Assembly: GCF_000330505.1 (NCBI RefSeq)
Contig: NW_004440263.1
Coordinates: 92,916-113,621 of the forward strand
Origin: Entamoeba invadens IP1
Taxonomy: Eukaryota; Evosea; Mastigamoebida; Endamoebidae
Direction: 5' to 3'
Length of the DNA stretch: 20,706 nt
This document shows positions 9,310 through 19,060 of the stretch, piece after piece. The notes under the pieces were generated by a model. The model was not told the DNA's origin, searched no databases, and worked only from the letters and a program-made list of their open reading frames with translations. The translations under genes were made by a program, and so were the position numbers. The stretch's first letter is position 1. Every line of letters begins with the position of its first letter.

Positions 9310-12004
9310 ATCGAAAATAACAAACATTTTAATTGCGGCTTTTGTTTTTGATTAAAAATCAGAAAAATTCCTCTAATAAGTATTTTTGGAAAATAAAAAA
9401 TCAATTTGAACAAAACAATTATTATAATAAGATTATTATGATTGAAAATATGGGAAAATTACCTTTAAAATAAAAAACATGTCTTTTGTGAATAAAGTTG
9501 AAACATCATACCCAAAAATATATCAAAATAAATAATATTTGTCATTGTTTTTATTAGGTATTTAAAAATTATTAACATCAAACATTCAATATTTATATTA
9601 TTTCACAACTCTATATTATTAAATTTGAAGTATTTAATTCACTGTTAGAATTATAAAGTATTTGATTTATATTAAATATTTAAATATAACAAATTTAAAA
9701 ATTATTCAATTATATAAAGCTTTCAAAAATTTATTTAGACTTAACCTACCATACAAACTATTCAATTACACTAACTGATTGTTTGTATTTTTTTTGCATT
9801 AATTGAATCATAAGGAATAAAATTATGGGGTTTTAAATCTAATTGTATAAAGTAATTAAAAAATGTAATAAATAAACTATTGATCGTTTAAAAAAGTGAA
9901 ATTACAAGTTTTTTATAACCACTAAAAGTGTATATTATAAACAATAATATTCAAATTAAAATTTAATAACTCATTGTTTAAATAATTATTTGATTATCTT
10001 TATGGTTTTTTAAATTAACAATTGTTGTTACCAAATGAAAAATATGATATAAAGAACATCATAATAAACATTTATAAAAAGTATTTGCACAACTTACATA
10101 TGCAATTACTTTTTAAGTTTTTACTTGTATAGTTTTTACAACACCCAACAAATTGTAAAAATTATACCAATGTCCAATTAAAATTAGTAATGAAAGAAGG
10201 AAACACAAAGACCCACAAACAATACATAACAAATGAATTTAATTCATAAGAAATGATTATAAATTATTTTAGTTTGAATAATGATAAAAATAGCCGAATG
10301 CACACGATAAATGCTATTTAAAATATAATATATGCCCACAGATAAATTAATATAATACTTAAATTAAAAAAGGTTTAAAAAACAAGTAAATCAAGGAATA
10401 AAAATATAAACTTTTGATTAAAATTTATTTGAATTAAATAATGTTATGCACATATATTTGGTCGTTTCAGTTAAACCGATATTTTTGCTCTTTGGACCAT
10501 ATTGTGGTTTTGAAAACAACATTTACAAAAAATAATAATTGAATTTTTATGAACAATCTGTTTTTAATATTATTTTTTATTCTATCAAATAATATTAGAT
10601 TTTACATTTTTTATATATTGATTTAATTTATATAATATGTCATTTTGAATAAATAAATATATTTTATATTTAATATTCATTAATATTATCAATAAAATAC
10701 ATATATAATTGATAAATTAACAATAAGTTAAATTGTGTAAATGTGATTATTAAAGCCGAAATTTTATATTCATTTCGATTTATTTGTTATTTTTAGTATA
10801 AAAATCTTTATACTAAAAGTCAAAAGTGTCCAATTAATATATTAACATTAAACATAACATAAGGTTTTCTAACCAATCATTGGTTTGTTTTGTATTCAAT
10901 TATACGAATTATTAAAATACCAAAAATAACATTTTTTATCAATAATTGTTTAAAATTTAAAATTAAAATGCATTTTTGGGAATCAATCAAAAATCTAACA
11001 GGGAAACTGTCAATCGTGCCTGCATCCATTAATCTCTTATTCTTTACATGTTTTGTTATCAATTTTGAAGTTATAAATTATAACTACCTGTAAGGGTTAA
11101 TTTTTTTTTCTTTATGATAATTGCAATTTTCCCGAAAAAACTTGTGAAAAAATCAAAACCAAAGATAAAAATTCGGTTTTGATTTCTTGATTCAAAACAT
11201 TTATGATATTTTTCAAGATAACTAGATGTTCTTACAAACATCACCATCTTGTCCAGTGAGCCAAAAAGATATTTAATTCATCAAAAAATTCATAATTATT
11301 ATTTTTCTAAAAATTTAATGATCAACCCTTCTAACTTCTCAGTTAGTTTAACATTTGATTTTCATTTTGTTAAAAGAGTGACTTATTTGTTAAAAACGTA
11401 AAAAAAACACCAAGCTTATAATCTTTGGAGTATTATGTTCATTAATATGTCTTTTGGTTCAAGAATTTCTTTTATTTCTTAAAATTTGACCATATTTTTA
11501 TTTTTTTAGTAATATATTAACATATTTTAAAACATATTCATTCTTTTATTTTCATCGAAAAGAAGACAATCAACTTTTTTAAAAAGAAGTTTCTAGAAAA
11601 AAAAGAATAATGGAAATTTCTTTGACTTGATTAAACAGATCTTTTATTATATTATAAGTCATTACATACTTTGTTGTTTGAAGATATTCGGATTATTAAT
11701 TCAACGTTGTCACTTGTCGTGTTATTCATGACACGTGTTTTCTCCCGTGTGCTTTGGATATACAATTTGATGAAAATTTTATTGTATATTTTTCAAACTA
11801 AGTTAATAAACACTTTCATTTTATTCCAGTCTTTAAATGTATTTCACAACATAATCATATTTAGTGGTGATATCAAGATAATTTAAAAAAACAATACCAA
11901 CAAGTTGGTAAAAATCAAGAATGTATTTCATGGACAATTCCTTCATTCAACATTATAGTCATTTAATCTTACCTTGCGAAAAAATTACCGAAATAAAACT
12001 TTAA
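9310..12004. other. long AT-rich non-coding stretch
   Basis: About 2.7 kb with no supported gene. Frames at 10877-11093 (both strands) and 11671-11886 (+) are of chance length; the minus strand of the last pocket (about 11790-11650) gives a 46-codon frame with STREKTRVMNNTTSDNVEL that looks slightly more protein-like, but it has no recognised motif. A hairpin at 10791-10818 and ACACGTGT at 11731-11738 are the only discrete structures. Confidence 0.55.
10791..10818. repeat. 12-bp perfect inverted repeat, 4-nt loop
   Basis: TTTTAGTATAAA at 10791-10802 is followed after AATC by its exact reverse complement at 10807-10818. It could form a hairpin in DNA or RNA. The arms are AT-rich, so chance is a real possibility; there is no flanking gene for it to terminate. 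Confidence 0.4.
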
Positions 12005-12308
12005 CTAAAAGTATTTTTGGCTCAGCCACCAATCCCTCGCCCATCAAACTAACTTTGTGAGTGCTACACCAAAATTATTTTTATGTTAGAATCTTTCAGG
12101 TGCGCAAACGTTAGTTTTTTTGTTGATTAATTCGTTCATCTCGACTATGACTCCTTCATCAAGGCTGGCGCATGCTGAAAACCCATCGGTTGTACAATAT
12201 ACAATTCATTGACAATTAAAACCCATACTGGTAACTTTTTTCAATGAACCACTTAACAACTGTTTTGGCGTATATATAGTTTTTATATTCTTGTAACAAA
12301 AGAGACAT
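12005..12308 (-). pseudogene. decayed protein-coding region, unidentified
   Basis: On the minus strand an ATG at 12308 begins a 30-codon frame (YAKTVVKWFIEKSYQYGF near its end) to TAA 12216-12218. A second frame from 12205 carries CTTDGFSACASLDEG and MNELINKKTNVCAPERF, is interrupted by TAA 12086-12088, continues HKNNFGVALTKLV to TGA 12044-12046, then WARDWWLSQKYF to TAG 12005-12007. The residues are varied, Cys/Trp/Gly-containing and quite unlike the chance frames nearby, and the island is richer in G+C, which argues for former coding. The TDG with following small residues faintly recalls the middle of hAT-type transposases, but I would not name it on that. Confidence 0.5.
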
Positions 12309-13716
12309 TGTATATATAAACCAACCCTTAATTAACCTAATTATCTAATATTTTTGTTGTTTTAAGTGGTTGAGTCAAATGAAATAGCCAAGCACCAATT
12401 AAGATAACTTTTTTTTATCCATTCGTACTGCCTTGTGTTGGTTCATTTATTTGTTTTTTAAGCTTTTGTAACTTATAGCAAAACTTTTTGTTTTATTAAA
12501 AGTATTACAACTTAAATAGCCTGACTAAATGACAATCCGTTTCGACAACTCTTATTTGTTTTTCACTTGTATAACTTCTTGTTGCTTCACTGTTTATAAC
12601 ATAATCTTCAATTATGACCAAGACTTTTTTTAATGTGATTTTTCTTATGTTATGTTATTTTTTAACAATTCATGTTTTTAAATCAATTCTAAAATGTTTT
12701 TCAAAAGTCTGTACTGGTATGTCCCGAATTTTTGCATTTATTTTGTTTATTATTTTCGGGAATCAGTTTTTTGTAATAAATTCGCTTATTTTTTTCAAGT
12801 AAAAAAGAGAAAAACAGTCTTCAAAAAATATTTTTTTACTTGAAGAATTTTTAAGCATTAAAAATTCCATATAAAATTCGAAATAACGGGATTTTTGTTT
12901 TTGAAATACACGTGAATGATCCCAAAAGTGCATTTTATTATAAAAATCTGATAAATTTAATGCCAAATATTTTCAAAGTCGAGTCTTCATTTATAATAAT
13001 AAAATAAATAACAAACGCAGAAGTATCGCGTAATATCGATATACTGATGGTGTTGTCACAACAATGACTGAAATATCAAAACACAAAATTATTAATTGTT
13101 TGCTCTTATTTATTTTTTCTTTAAAACTCGTTATTTCATTTTCTTTTGTTTAAAAAACAAAACCACATGTTTGTTTTTAATTAAAATGAAAAACTAACGA
13201 AACTGATATTTAGTTACAAATTGACATAACCAACAACATCACAATATACTAAGGTGTTTATATTTGTGTAATTTGAGCTACAAAGTTAAGTTTGTGTTGT
13301 GAAGTATCGAGTTAAGGTCAAATCAATTAATGAAATTGTTTTTTGGAAAACTCTGGCTAATAATCCGATAAATTCCCGATATTGTACAAAAATAATTGAA
13401 CAGTATTGGTATTTTTTTTCAAAATTAAGTCTGTTCTTTCGATTTTTTGTTTTTTTTTGTTTTTTAGGAAAAATAAAAAATAAAAAATGGGACTTTAGGA
13501 AGTTTTAAAAATATGACGGTACAGACTTTTGAAAAACAGTTTATAATTTAAATATGAATAATTATAAAGAAATAAATCTTTTTGATATAAAAATTCCGTT
13601 TTTATCATAAGAAAATATTCCAACACTTTCTGAAACATTATCAATGTTCATTTCAATAAATCCAATCAATTATTATTATGAAAAAGAACCAAACCTTTTA
13701 TGTTTAAATAAAATTT
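12309..13716. other. AT-rich non-coding stretch
   Basis: No supported gene. Frames at 12614-12802 (+), 12763-12966 (-) and 13299-13508 (+) are rich in F, I, L, K and N and of chance length. The only discrete motif is CACGTG at 12909-12914. Confidence 0.6.
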
Positions 13717-14135
13717 TTAATTTATATTGAAATCAATTTCTTTTTCCACTACTTCAATTTTGTCCACTAATCGTTCTGCTTTTTACAATTCTTCAAACAA
13801 TAACATGACAAAATCTTCATCAGAACCATTTGTTTTTTATAACTTTGAGTTTTATTAGCATTGGTAATTTATTGGCTTTATTTTCTTCAACTTTGGTGTT
13901 ATTATGTAATGTGTCTGAGTTATTAACATCAGAAACAATGAACCACACATTTAAAAACAAAATGATTTACTCATTAATATTTGCATATTCAATGGAAAAA
14001 TATGGGCGAAAGTTTTTATTAAAACTGAATTACAGAGTTACCGCATCACGTTTTGGTTTTGTTTTTTTAGTAAGCATTAACAACGACGTAGAAAATGCAC
14101 AATGCATTGAATACAAAAATGATAATGTAAGATAA
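13717..14135 (-). pseudogene. ambiguous coding-like island
   Basis: Two readings compete. On minus, one frame (about 14110 to 13843) contains KKTKPKRDAVTL, FRPYFSIEYANINE and NNSDTLHNNTKVEENKANKL, with TAA codons after VTL and NINE. A shift at an A-run leads to a second frame with GSDEDFVMLLFEEL, TAA, KAERLVDKIEVVEKEIDFN, ending TAA 13717-13719. The acidic/coiled-coil look of the end suggests a real C-terminus. On plus, 13830-14135 is open for 101 codons from a TTG, with VTASRFGFVFLVSINNDVEN. A length near 100 codons is not decisive at this composition. Neither reading has a recognised domain. Confidence 0.25.
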
Positions 14136-15114
14136 ATATATGTTAATCATTTACACATCAAAAAAGTTTAAAACTATTTTTTATTTATTTTTTCATTAGA
14201 GTGAAATGAGTTGGTTAATATGTTTTATTTTAAATAACTGTTGTAAAATAAAATCCAAATATATTATTTGAATTAAATTAATTACATTTTCGTTATAGTG
14301 GTGGTATATACAATTTATTTTTTGGGTGTTGTAAAATAAAATTAATTAAAACCAAATATTTTAAAATAAGATTCACGTATAATAACTCACTTGCTAGTTA
14401 TTATCAACAACATATTGTTGAATAAAAATTATTAATATCATTGTCCCATTATCAAATTGATTGTTTATGTCAATATTTGTTTTATTATGATGTAATCGAA
14501 ATAACACCACCTTTACAATATTTTATCAAACAATTAGTTTTTATAACACAATTAATACATAAATAAAATAATGTATTGAATATAATATTTTAACACAATT
14601 ATATAACAATATATCATATTTTTGAAAGGTTAGTTATATTGATAAATTTTTTTTTGTTATTATTTAAATTTTTTGTATTGAGTTTTAAATATTAATAATT
14701 GAAAATATTTTTTAAAATAGTTAACAAAATCATATCATTTATAAACTATTTTTTGAATTAATAAAAATAAAAAAAAATAACTTTATACATTATATAATAA
14801 AAATGTTTTTATCAATTTTTAATTATTTTAATGTTTTTTGTTTATTAGATTATTTTTATGGGACCAACTAATTTCACCACCACCTCTGAAAAAATATCCA
14901 TTTATTAACAAATAATTATTAGTAAATGCTCAATGTTAATTTATAATAACAATTATAGATTTTTTTTGTTTTTTAATGAACTGACAATTACTTTTAATTT
15001 TTCGTATTTACAAACCACAAATTATTCACTAAGTTGCATATTATTTTTTAATCATAGGACACATTTGTTTGTTATGACCATATTTTTGACACCTTTTACA
15101 TCGATTTTTTGTTT
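14136..15114. other. AT-rich non-coding stretch
   Basis: Among the most A+T-rich parts of the window, with only chance frames (for example 14933-15118 on +). Nothing is supported. Confidence 0.65.
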
Positions 15115-15638
15115 TTAATGTTCTTCATTACATAATGTTGGCTTCTTAAATCCACATTTATTTTCTACCATTTCTACAAGTTTTCTTGGTGAAGTTCCAC
15201 TTTGTTTTTGTCTCATTGGGTGTATTAAGTTTTCTCCAAACCGAAGAACCCTTCTTCTTATCGAGCTCTCTTTACGAATTGGTAAATCGATTGGTTTATT
15301 TGTGGCCAATATTACCGTAGTTTCAGTTTCAATTTGAGTTGTGGCTACGTGTGCATCTGATGTTTCTTGTGTGGATGGTTTACTAATAATCATATCCACA
15401 TTTATCAACTTTTTTCCATTTTTTTGTTTATTTTGCATTTTTCTATCAATTTCCAGAACTCGGTTAAGCGATCCGGATTTGCTTTAAAAATGGGCTCTAT
15501 TTCCTCGAGATTGTATTGAATATCAACATGTTTTTTGAAAAGACAATTTCGTTTTCTTCTCTCATTCAACAACTTTTCAAAGAAAAAAAAAGAAAATGGG
15601 TGCGGGGTTTTCTCCAAATGTGGATTTCTCGCCTCACT
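15115..15638 (-). pseudogene. unidentified frameshifted gene downstream of E2
   Basis: Two overlapping minus frames give about 170 residues. The first (15638 to about 15430, no ATG after the upstream TAA at 15639-15641) contains EKLLNERRKRNCLFKKHVD and ANPDRLTEFWKLIEKCK. The second (to TAA 15115-15117) contains ETSDAHVATTQIETETTVIL, a basic patch IRRRVLRFGENLIHPMRQK and SPRKLVEMVENKCGFKKP. They meet at a 7-base T run on + (15419-15425), where one base of slippage joins them. G+C is well above the surroundings. It lies 140 bases beyond the E2 stop on the same strand, so it could be a second gene of that element, or a remnant of another. I do not recognise the family; the basic region suggests nucleic-acid binding, which is inference. 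Confidence 0.5.
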
Positions 15639-16159
15639 TTATCATAAAAATATAAAATATTAATATAATTATTAACCATTAGTACATTATACTATTTCTA
15701 AATTGTTATATACTTTTTAACAAAAAATCAAAAAAAACGGTAAACCAAGTCGAATTATGTTGGTACAATTCTCGATATTAAACTTCAACATCATCGTACT
15801 CATCGACAAACTCAGGTATGAAATGTGCAACAACCGTATTTCTCCTTCCAACAAATCGCTCTCTTTCAAAAGACACTGGTTCACCCAAAAAGTCATCATC
15901 AGCTTTGACCTTTCTGGGAAGAACTTGACACGCAAGCAAGTCTCTCCGCCCTTGACGCACTGGGTGTTGAAGAACCCACACTTTCTAAACACGTTGACAA
16001 TGGTAACACCGGAATTCGCTTTGTCCCAAGACGCGTAGATCGATATTATTTGTTTGGACAAAGGATTTACGGTGAATTCAACCAAATCAGCCTTTGTCAA
16101 TCTACCTGCATATAGATCCCTTATAATGTCTTTCTTATTACTTTTTGCACAGTTAACGT

Positions 16160-16189
16160 CTTCCTCAAGTCTTCGTCGACTTGAGGAAG
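16160..16189. repeat. 12-bp perfect inverted repeat, 6-nt loop, within E2
   Basis: CTTCCTCAAGTC (16160-16171), loop TTCGTC, then the exact reverse complement (16178-16189). It is GC-balanced and therefore much less likely by chance than the AT hairpins nearby. It lies in the C-terminal part of the transposase, just after the 60-nt insert, and reads SSSRRRLEE in the frame that leads on to the C-terminal helix. Confidence 0.6.
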
Positions 16190-16201
16190 TTGGATAAGTT
16201 T

Positions 16202-16261
16202 CTAATGTTTAGTTTATTTTAATTAATGTTTAATAAATTTATAATTTAACACAAAACAAAC
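16202..16261 (-). other. possible 60-nt intron in E2 transposase
   Basis: On the minus strand the coding sequence after DVSVFGVQK meets GTTTGTTTTG and resumes after ATTAG, 60 nt later. The insert is almost pure A+T inside coding sequence near 40% G+C, and contains stops. Removing it gives about 59 residues between the third-Asp motif and the SIYASW helix, against about 54 in E1, which has no insert there. GTTTGT...TAG is the known Entamoeba intron style. Against it: the phase fits only if one base was also lost at the A run before the donor, and GTTTGT is common in this T-rich DNA. A plain insertion is the alternative. Confidence 0.4.
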
Positions 16262-17312
16262 TTTTTGAACTCCAAACACAGACACATCAAGTGGTTGAGT
16301 AATGTGTGAAGAGTGTGGGCACAATTTCAAAACAGCCACGCGGTTGTCGGTGAACCACTTAGATGCTTCTTCACTGAAATGTGAACCAAGACCATCCATC
16401 ACCACCACTGCCCACTCGTCCTTGTTCTTTGCTCTTCTTTTGTTTAGTTCTGGTAGAAGAACATTCTTCTGCCAATAAACAAAGATGTCTTTGGTCATGA
16501 AAGCCTTTGGTTGGTAACAAATGGTAATTTGGTCAAGAGGGAGGTACTCTTCAATGTCAAAGTTTATTGTTTTTTTGGACACAATAAACAGTGGCTTGAG
16601 CTTAGTGTTGTCGCCCGAAATCCCACCAACCAAAGTTATTCTCCTCACACTTCGGTCAACTGGAAAGAATGTTTTAAGAGGCTGCGACTTGTAACAATAA
16701 GTATTCTTCTTCTTGGTGTCAACAAAAAGGAATGAGCCCACTCTCGTCAATGTTGATTATTAAACGTGGATCAACACCAACCAAACGTTGTTCATTGCGG
16801 CAGTATTGGTGTTTGTTGTTGAGTAAACGTTTCCCACGTTCAATGTATTCTCTCAACAGCTCGGGATTAAGTAGAGCTCTTTCACTTTCCATTGGGGAAA
16901 TCTTGATGGGTCGTATTTCCGTATTATGTCTGACCCAATCGAGTGACTGCTTTTTGCTCAACTCTGAAACACATTTCGAACCGACCAACTTACAAATTGC
17001 AGCAGAGTCCATTGGTCTTGTGGTGTTTTGTTTGTCAATGTTTTCCTTGACAATCTATTTTGCATATTCAGTAATTAATTAAGCTCTTCCAGTTGGTTTT
17101 TGTATTTCGGGCTTTTTAGAGAGTCCTTTACACGTTTCATAGTTGCGTCCAAGTACTTTTGATATTGATGCCATTGAAAATGTTGTATTGGCATCTTTAA
17201 TGAAAATAATTTGTTCTCTTAAATCCTTTTTGTTTAATATTTCGGGTTCATTTTCTTTACAAAAAGTTATGATTTTATCATTTTTAATTGGATCAATAAC
17301 TGTATAACACAT

Positions 17313-18545
17313 TTTTTGGTTGGTTCTGATCTATGGTAAGGCCTTTTCATAATCAATGAATGTGGTTATTAGATTTGGGAAGGCAAAATAAACAAAATAA
17401 TAATCAAAAAGACATTATACATTTTATATTTTTAATTTGTTTGTGTTTCAGTTGTAATATTTTGGTTTTATAATTAGTTTGTTTATTTTGTAAAAAACGG
17501 GAAAATTCAACAATTATCATTGAAAAGTTGTTTGTTCGGTGTTAAAATTAGGTGGTTTCAATTTTTAATCTAAAAATAAAAAATCCATAAAATGTTGAAA
17601 ATTGTGTTTATATATCGAATGTTTGTAACTGAACTATAGTACAATTTAAAGTGCATTTATTCATAACTACTTTATTAAAGTTTTGCATATATAATTGTGA
17701 TTAAACATCGATGGGCGGTGAAAACAAATATGGTCTAAAAAACCAAATGTCAAGTTACTTGATATTATTCTGTGAAATAAAAACGAAGTAAAATATCAAT
17801 AAAGTTGTAATTATATGGTAGTATTTAATTTTTAATTTTGAATTAATTGAAATATCATGTATGCGATATATGTATATTCGAATACATATATTCAAAAAAG
17901 TTATTTACGTTTTGAAGGGATATCTCTGTTTTTTGAATTGTTTTTAACTATAATATAGATTTGTTTTGGATTTAAATTGAAACATAATAAAACTATTTCA
18001 TTAAATTATAATACATAAATTATATAAAAATACAATTTAAAAACAAGGTATTAAATAACATTTTTTCATTTTTTTAAAAAAAGAAAATAATTACAATCAA
18101 CATAAAAATAGTAAAACTTGAATCAACACGACTAAAAAATAAAACAAAAACACTGTTTTTATCGAATTTGTTTTATAAATAAAAAATTTAATTGTTTTTG
18201 CCACTCTTCACATCGTTTGTTTTGAAGCGTTTTTCCACTTGTTTTAGTTGTTTTATACATTATTAATTATTTTCTATGTTTTGTATTACAATAAAACCTT
18301 TCATTAGTAGATATTTTTAAAAAAACCCTCAATAGTGTTTTTTTTCAAAACTTTTTTGTATTTTACAAACATTATTTTTATTTTTTTAGATTAAAAACTT
18401 GATATATACCACGTGTAAACACAAATTAAAAATAGCCATGAGATTAAAGAATAATAATGGCACTGGAAAATCATTACAAAATAATATTAAATGGTTATTA
18501 TTGTATTATTATCTCGCTTCAAAACATGAGAATACACGATTCAAA
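17313..18545. other. AT-rich stretch upstream of E2
   Basis: The first 75 bases (to about 17388) continue the E2 frame on minus with one TAG (ITTFIDYEKALP precedes it), so they could be leader or N-terminal sequence. Beyond that there is only AT-rich DNA, CACGTG at 18410-18415 and a small hairpin at 17866-17891. No terminal inverted repeat matching the sequence below 15778 was seen. Confidence 0.5.
17866..17891. repeat. 10-bp inverted repeat around TTCG
   Basis: ATATATGTAT, then ATTCGA, then ATACATATAT. The arms pair perfectly. They are pure AT apart from one G/C pair, so the repeat may be chance. Confidence 0.3.
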
Positions 18546-19060
18546 AAATAAATATTGAAGATATTGTGAAGTTAGCATTTGGCCGTTGAATTATTGAAGT
18601 GTCTTCTGACTCAAATTAAAATGTTTCAGTTTAAACAATTCAACACATTCATCACAGTTCTAATATAATTTGAAGATGAGAACTTTCCACCCACTTTGAG
18701 CAATTAAGATGGACCATTGACTATCAGAGGTGAGGAAGTTCTAATTATGAGTGAAGCAGAAGATTTTTTTTAAAAAAATATGTGATAATAAAAAATACAT
18801 TGGTGTTGTATAAAATGAAGTTTTCCACATAAGAAAAGACGTGATTGTCTGCGAGATAGTGTTGAATGAATGAAGACCTATACAATTAAATTGGTAAATG
18901 ATTTTTTCAACTTATAAAGGATTTATAAACTGGTTAAGTTCCAAAAACTAGTTGGGGAATTTATTAGAAACTTTTAAAGGAAAAAACAGTATTTACTTGT
19001 ATTTTGGAAAAGAAAACCCCTGCTTTACAGTTTTGGGAAGTCAAAAACACGTAAATTTTT
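18546..19060 (+). pseudogene. ambiguous decayed island
   Basis: A stretch of moderately higher G+C with protein-like pieces on +: INIEDIVKLAFGR (about 18551-18588), then in another frame VELLKCLLTQIKMFQFKQFN, TAA, FEDENFPPTLSN, TAA, DGPLTIRGEEVLIMSEAEDF (to about 18766), and later NLLETFKGKNSIYLYFGKEN (about 18960-19020). Several stops and frame changes separate them. The minus strand is also open for about 50 codons around 18790-18900. A former gene is plausible, but no family is recognised and the evidence is only residue composition. Confidence 0.25.

Larger units (their letters stand above)
15778..17312 (-). pseudogene. pogo/Tigger-like transposase pseudogene (E2)
   Basis: The best-preserved transposase here, about 490 codons after removing a 60-nt insert. 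ATG at 17312. Residues ~30-60 form a helix-turn-helix-like segment (FSMASISKVLGRNYETCKGL); ~75-170 a CENP-B-like second DNA-binding part; then the catalytic core: Asp 1 in IINIDESG (codon 16746-16748), Asp 2 in VVVMDGLGSH (16394-16396), Asp 3 in HITQPLDVSVFG (16286-16288), giving 35 residues between Asp 2 and 3. The C-terminal helix ASWDKANSGVTIVNVFRK and an acidic tail FVDEYDDVEV end at TAA 15778-15780. Damage: in-frame TAA 17079-17081 and TAG 17055-17057, a frameshift at the A run 16724-16728, a phase problem at the insert 16202-16261, and a frameshift near 15940. Family membership is secure; activity is lost unless the breaks are sequence errors. Confidence 0.9.

Noticed and set aside
16724..16728. 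Programmed ribosomal frameshifting in E2
   Set aside because: The run is only five bases, no downstream structure is evident, and other breaks in the same gene show it is decayed or mis-sequenced.
17055..17081. Reassigned stop codons (TAA/TAG read as Gln), as in some ciliates and diplomonads
   Set aside because: TAA and TAG interrupt E2 where Gln would fit in at least one place, and similar TAA codons occur in the 13.7-kb island. But the genes also carry frameshifts and a TGA, and E2 ends on TAA right after an acidic tail, so ordinary decay explains the stops. Intact host genes would be needed to test it.
15757..17082. Plus-strand frames at 15757-16038, 16511-16735 and 16732-17082
   Set aside because: They lie opposite the well-supported minus-strand E2 transposase and are antisense shadows in GC-richer DNA.
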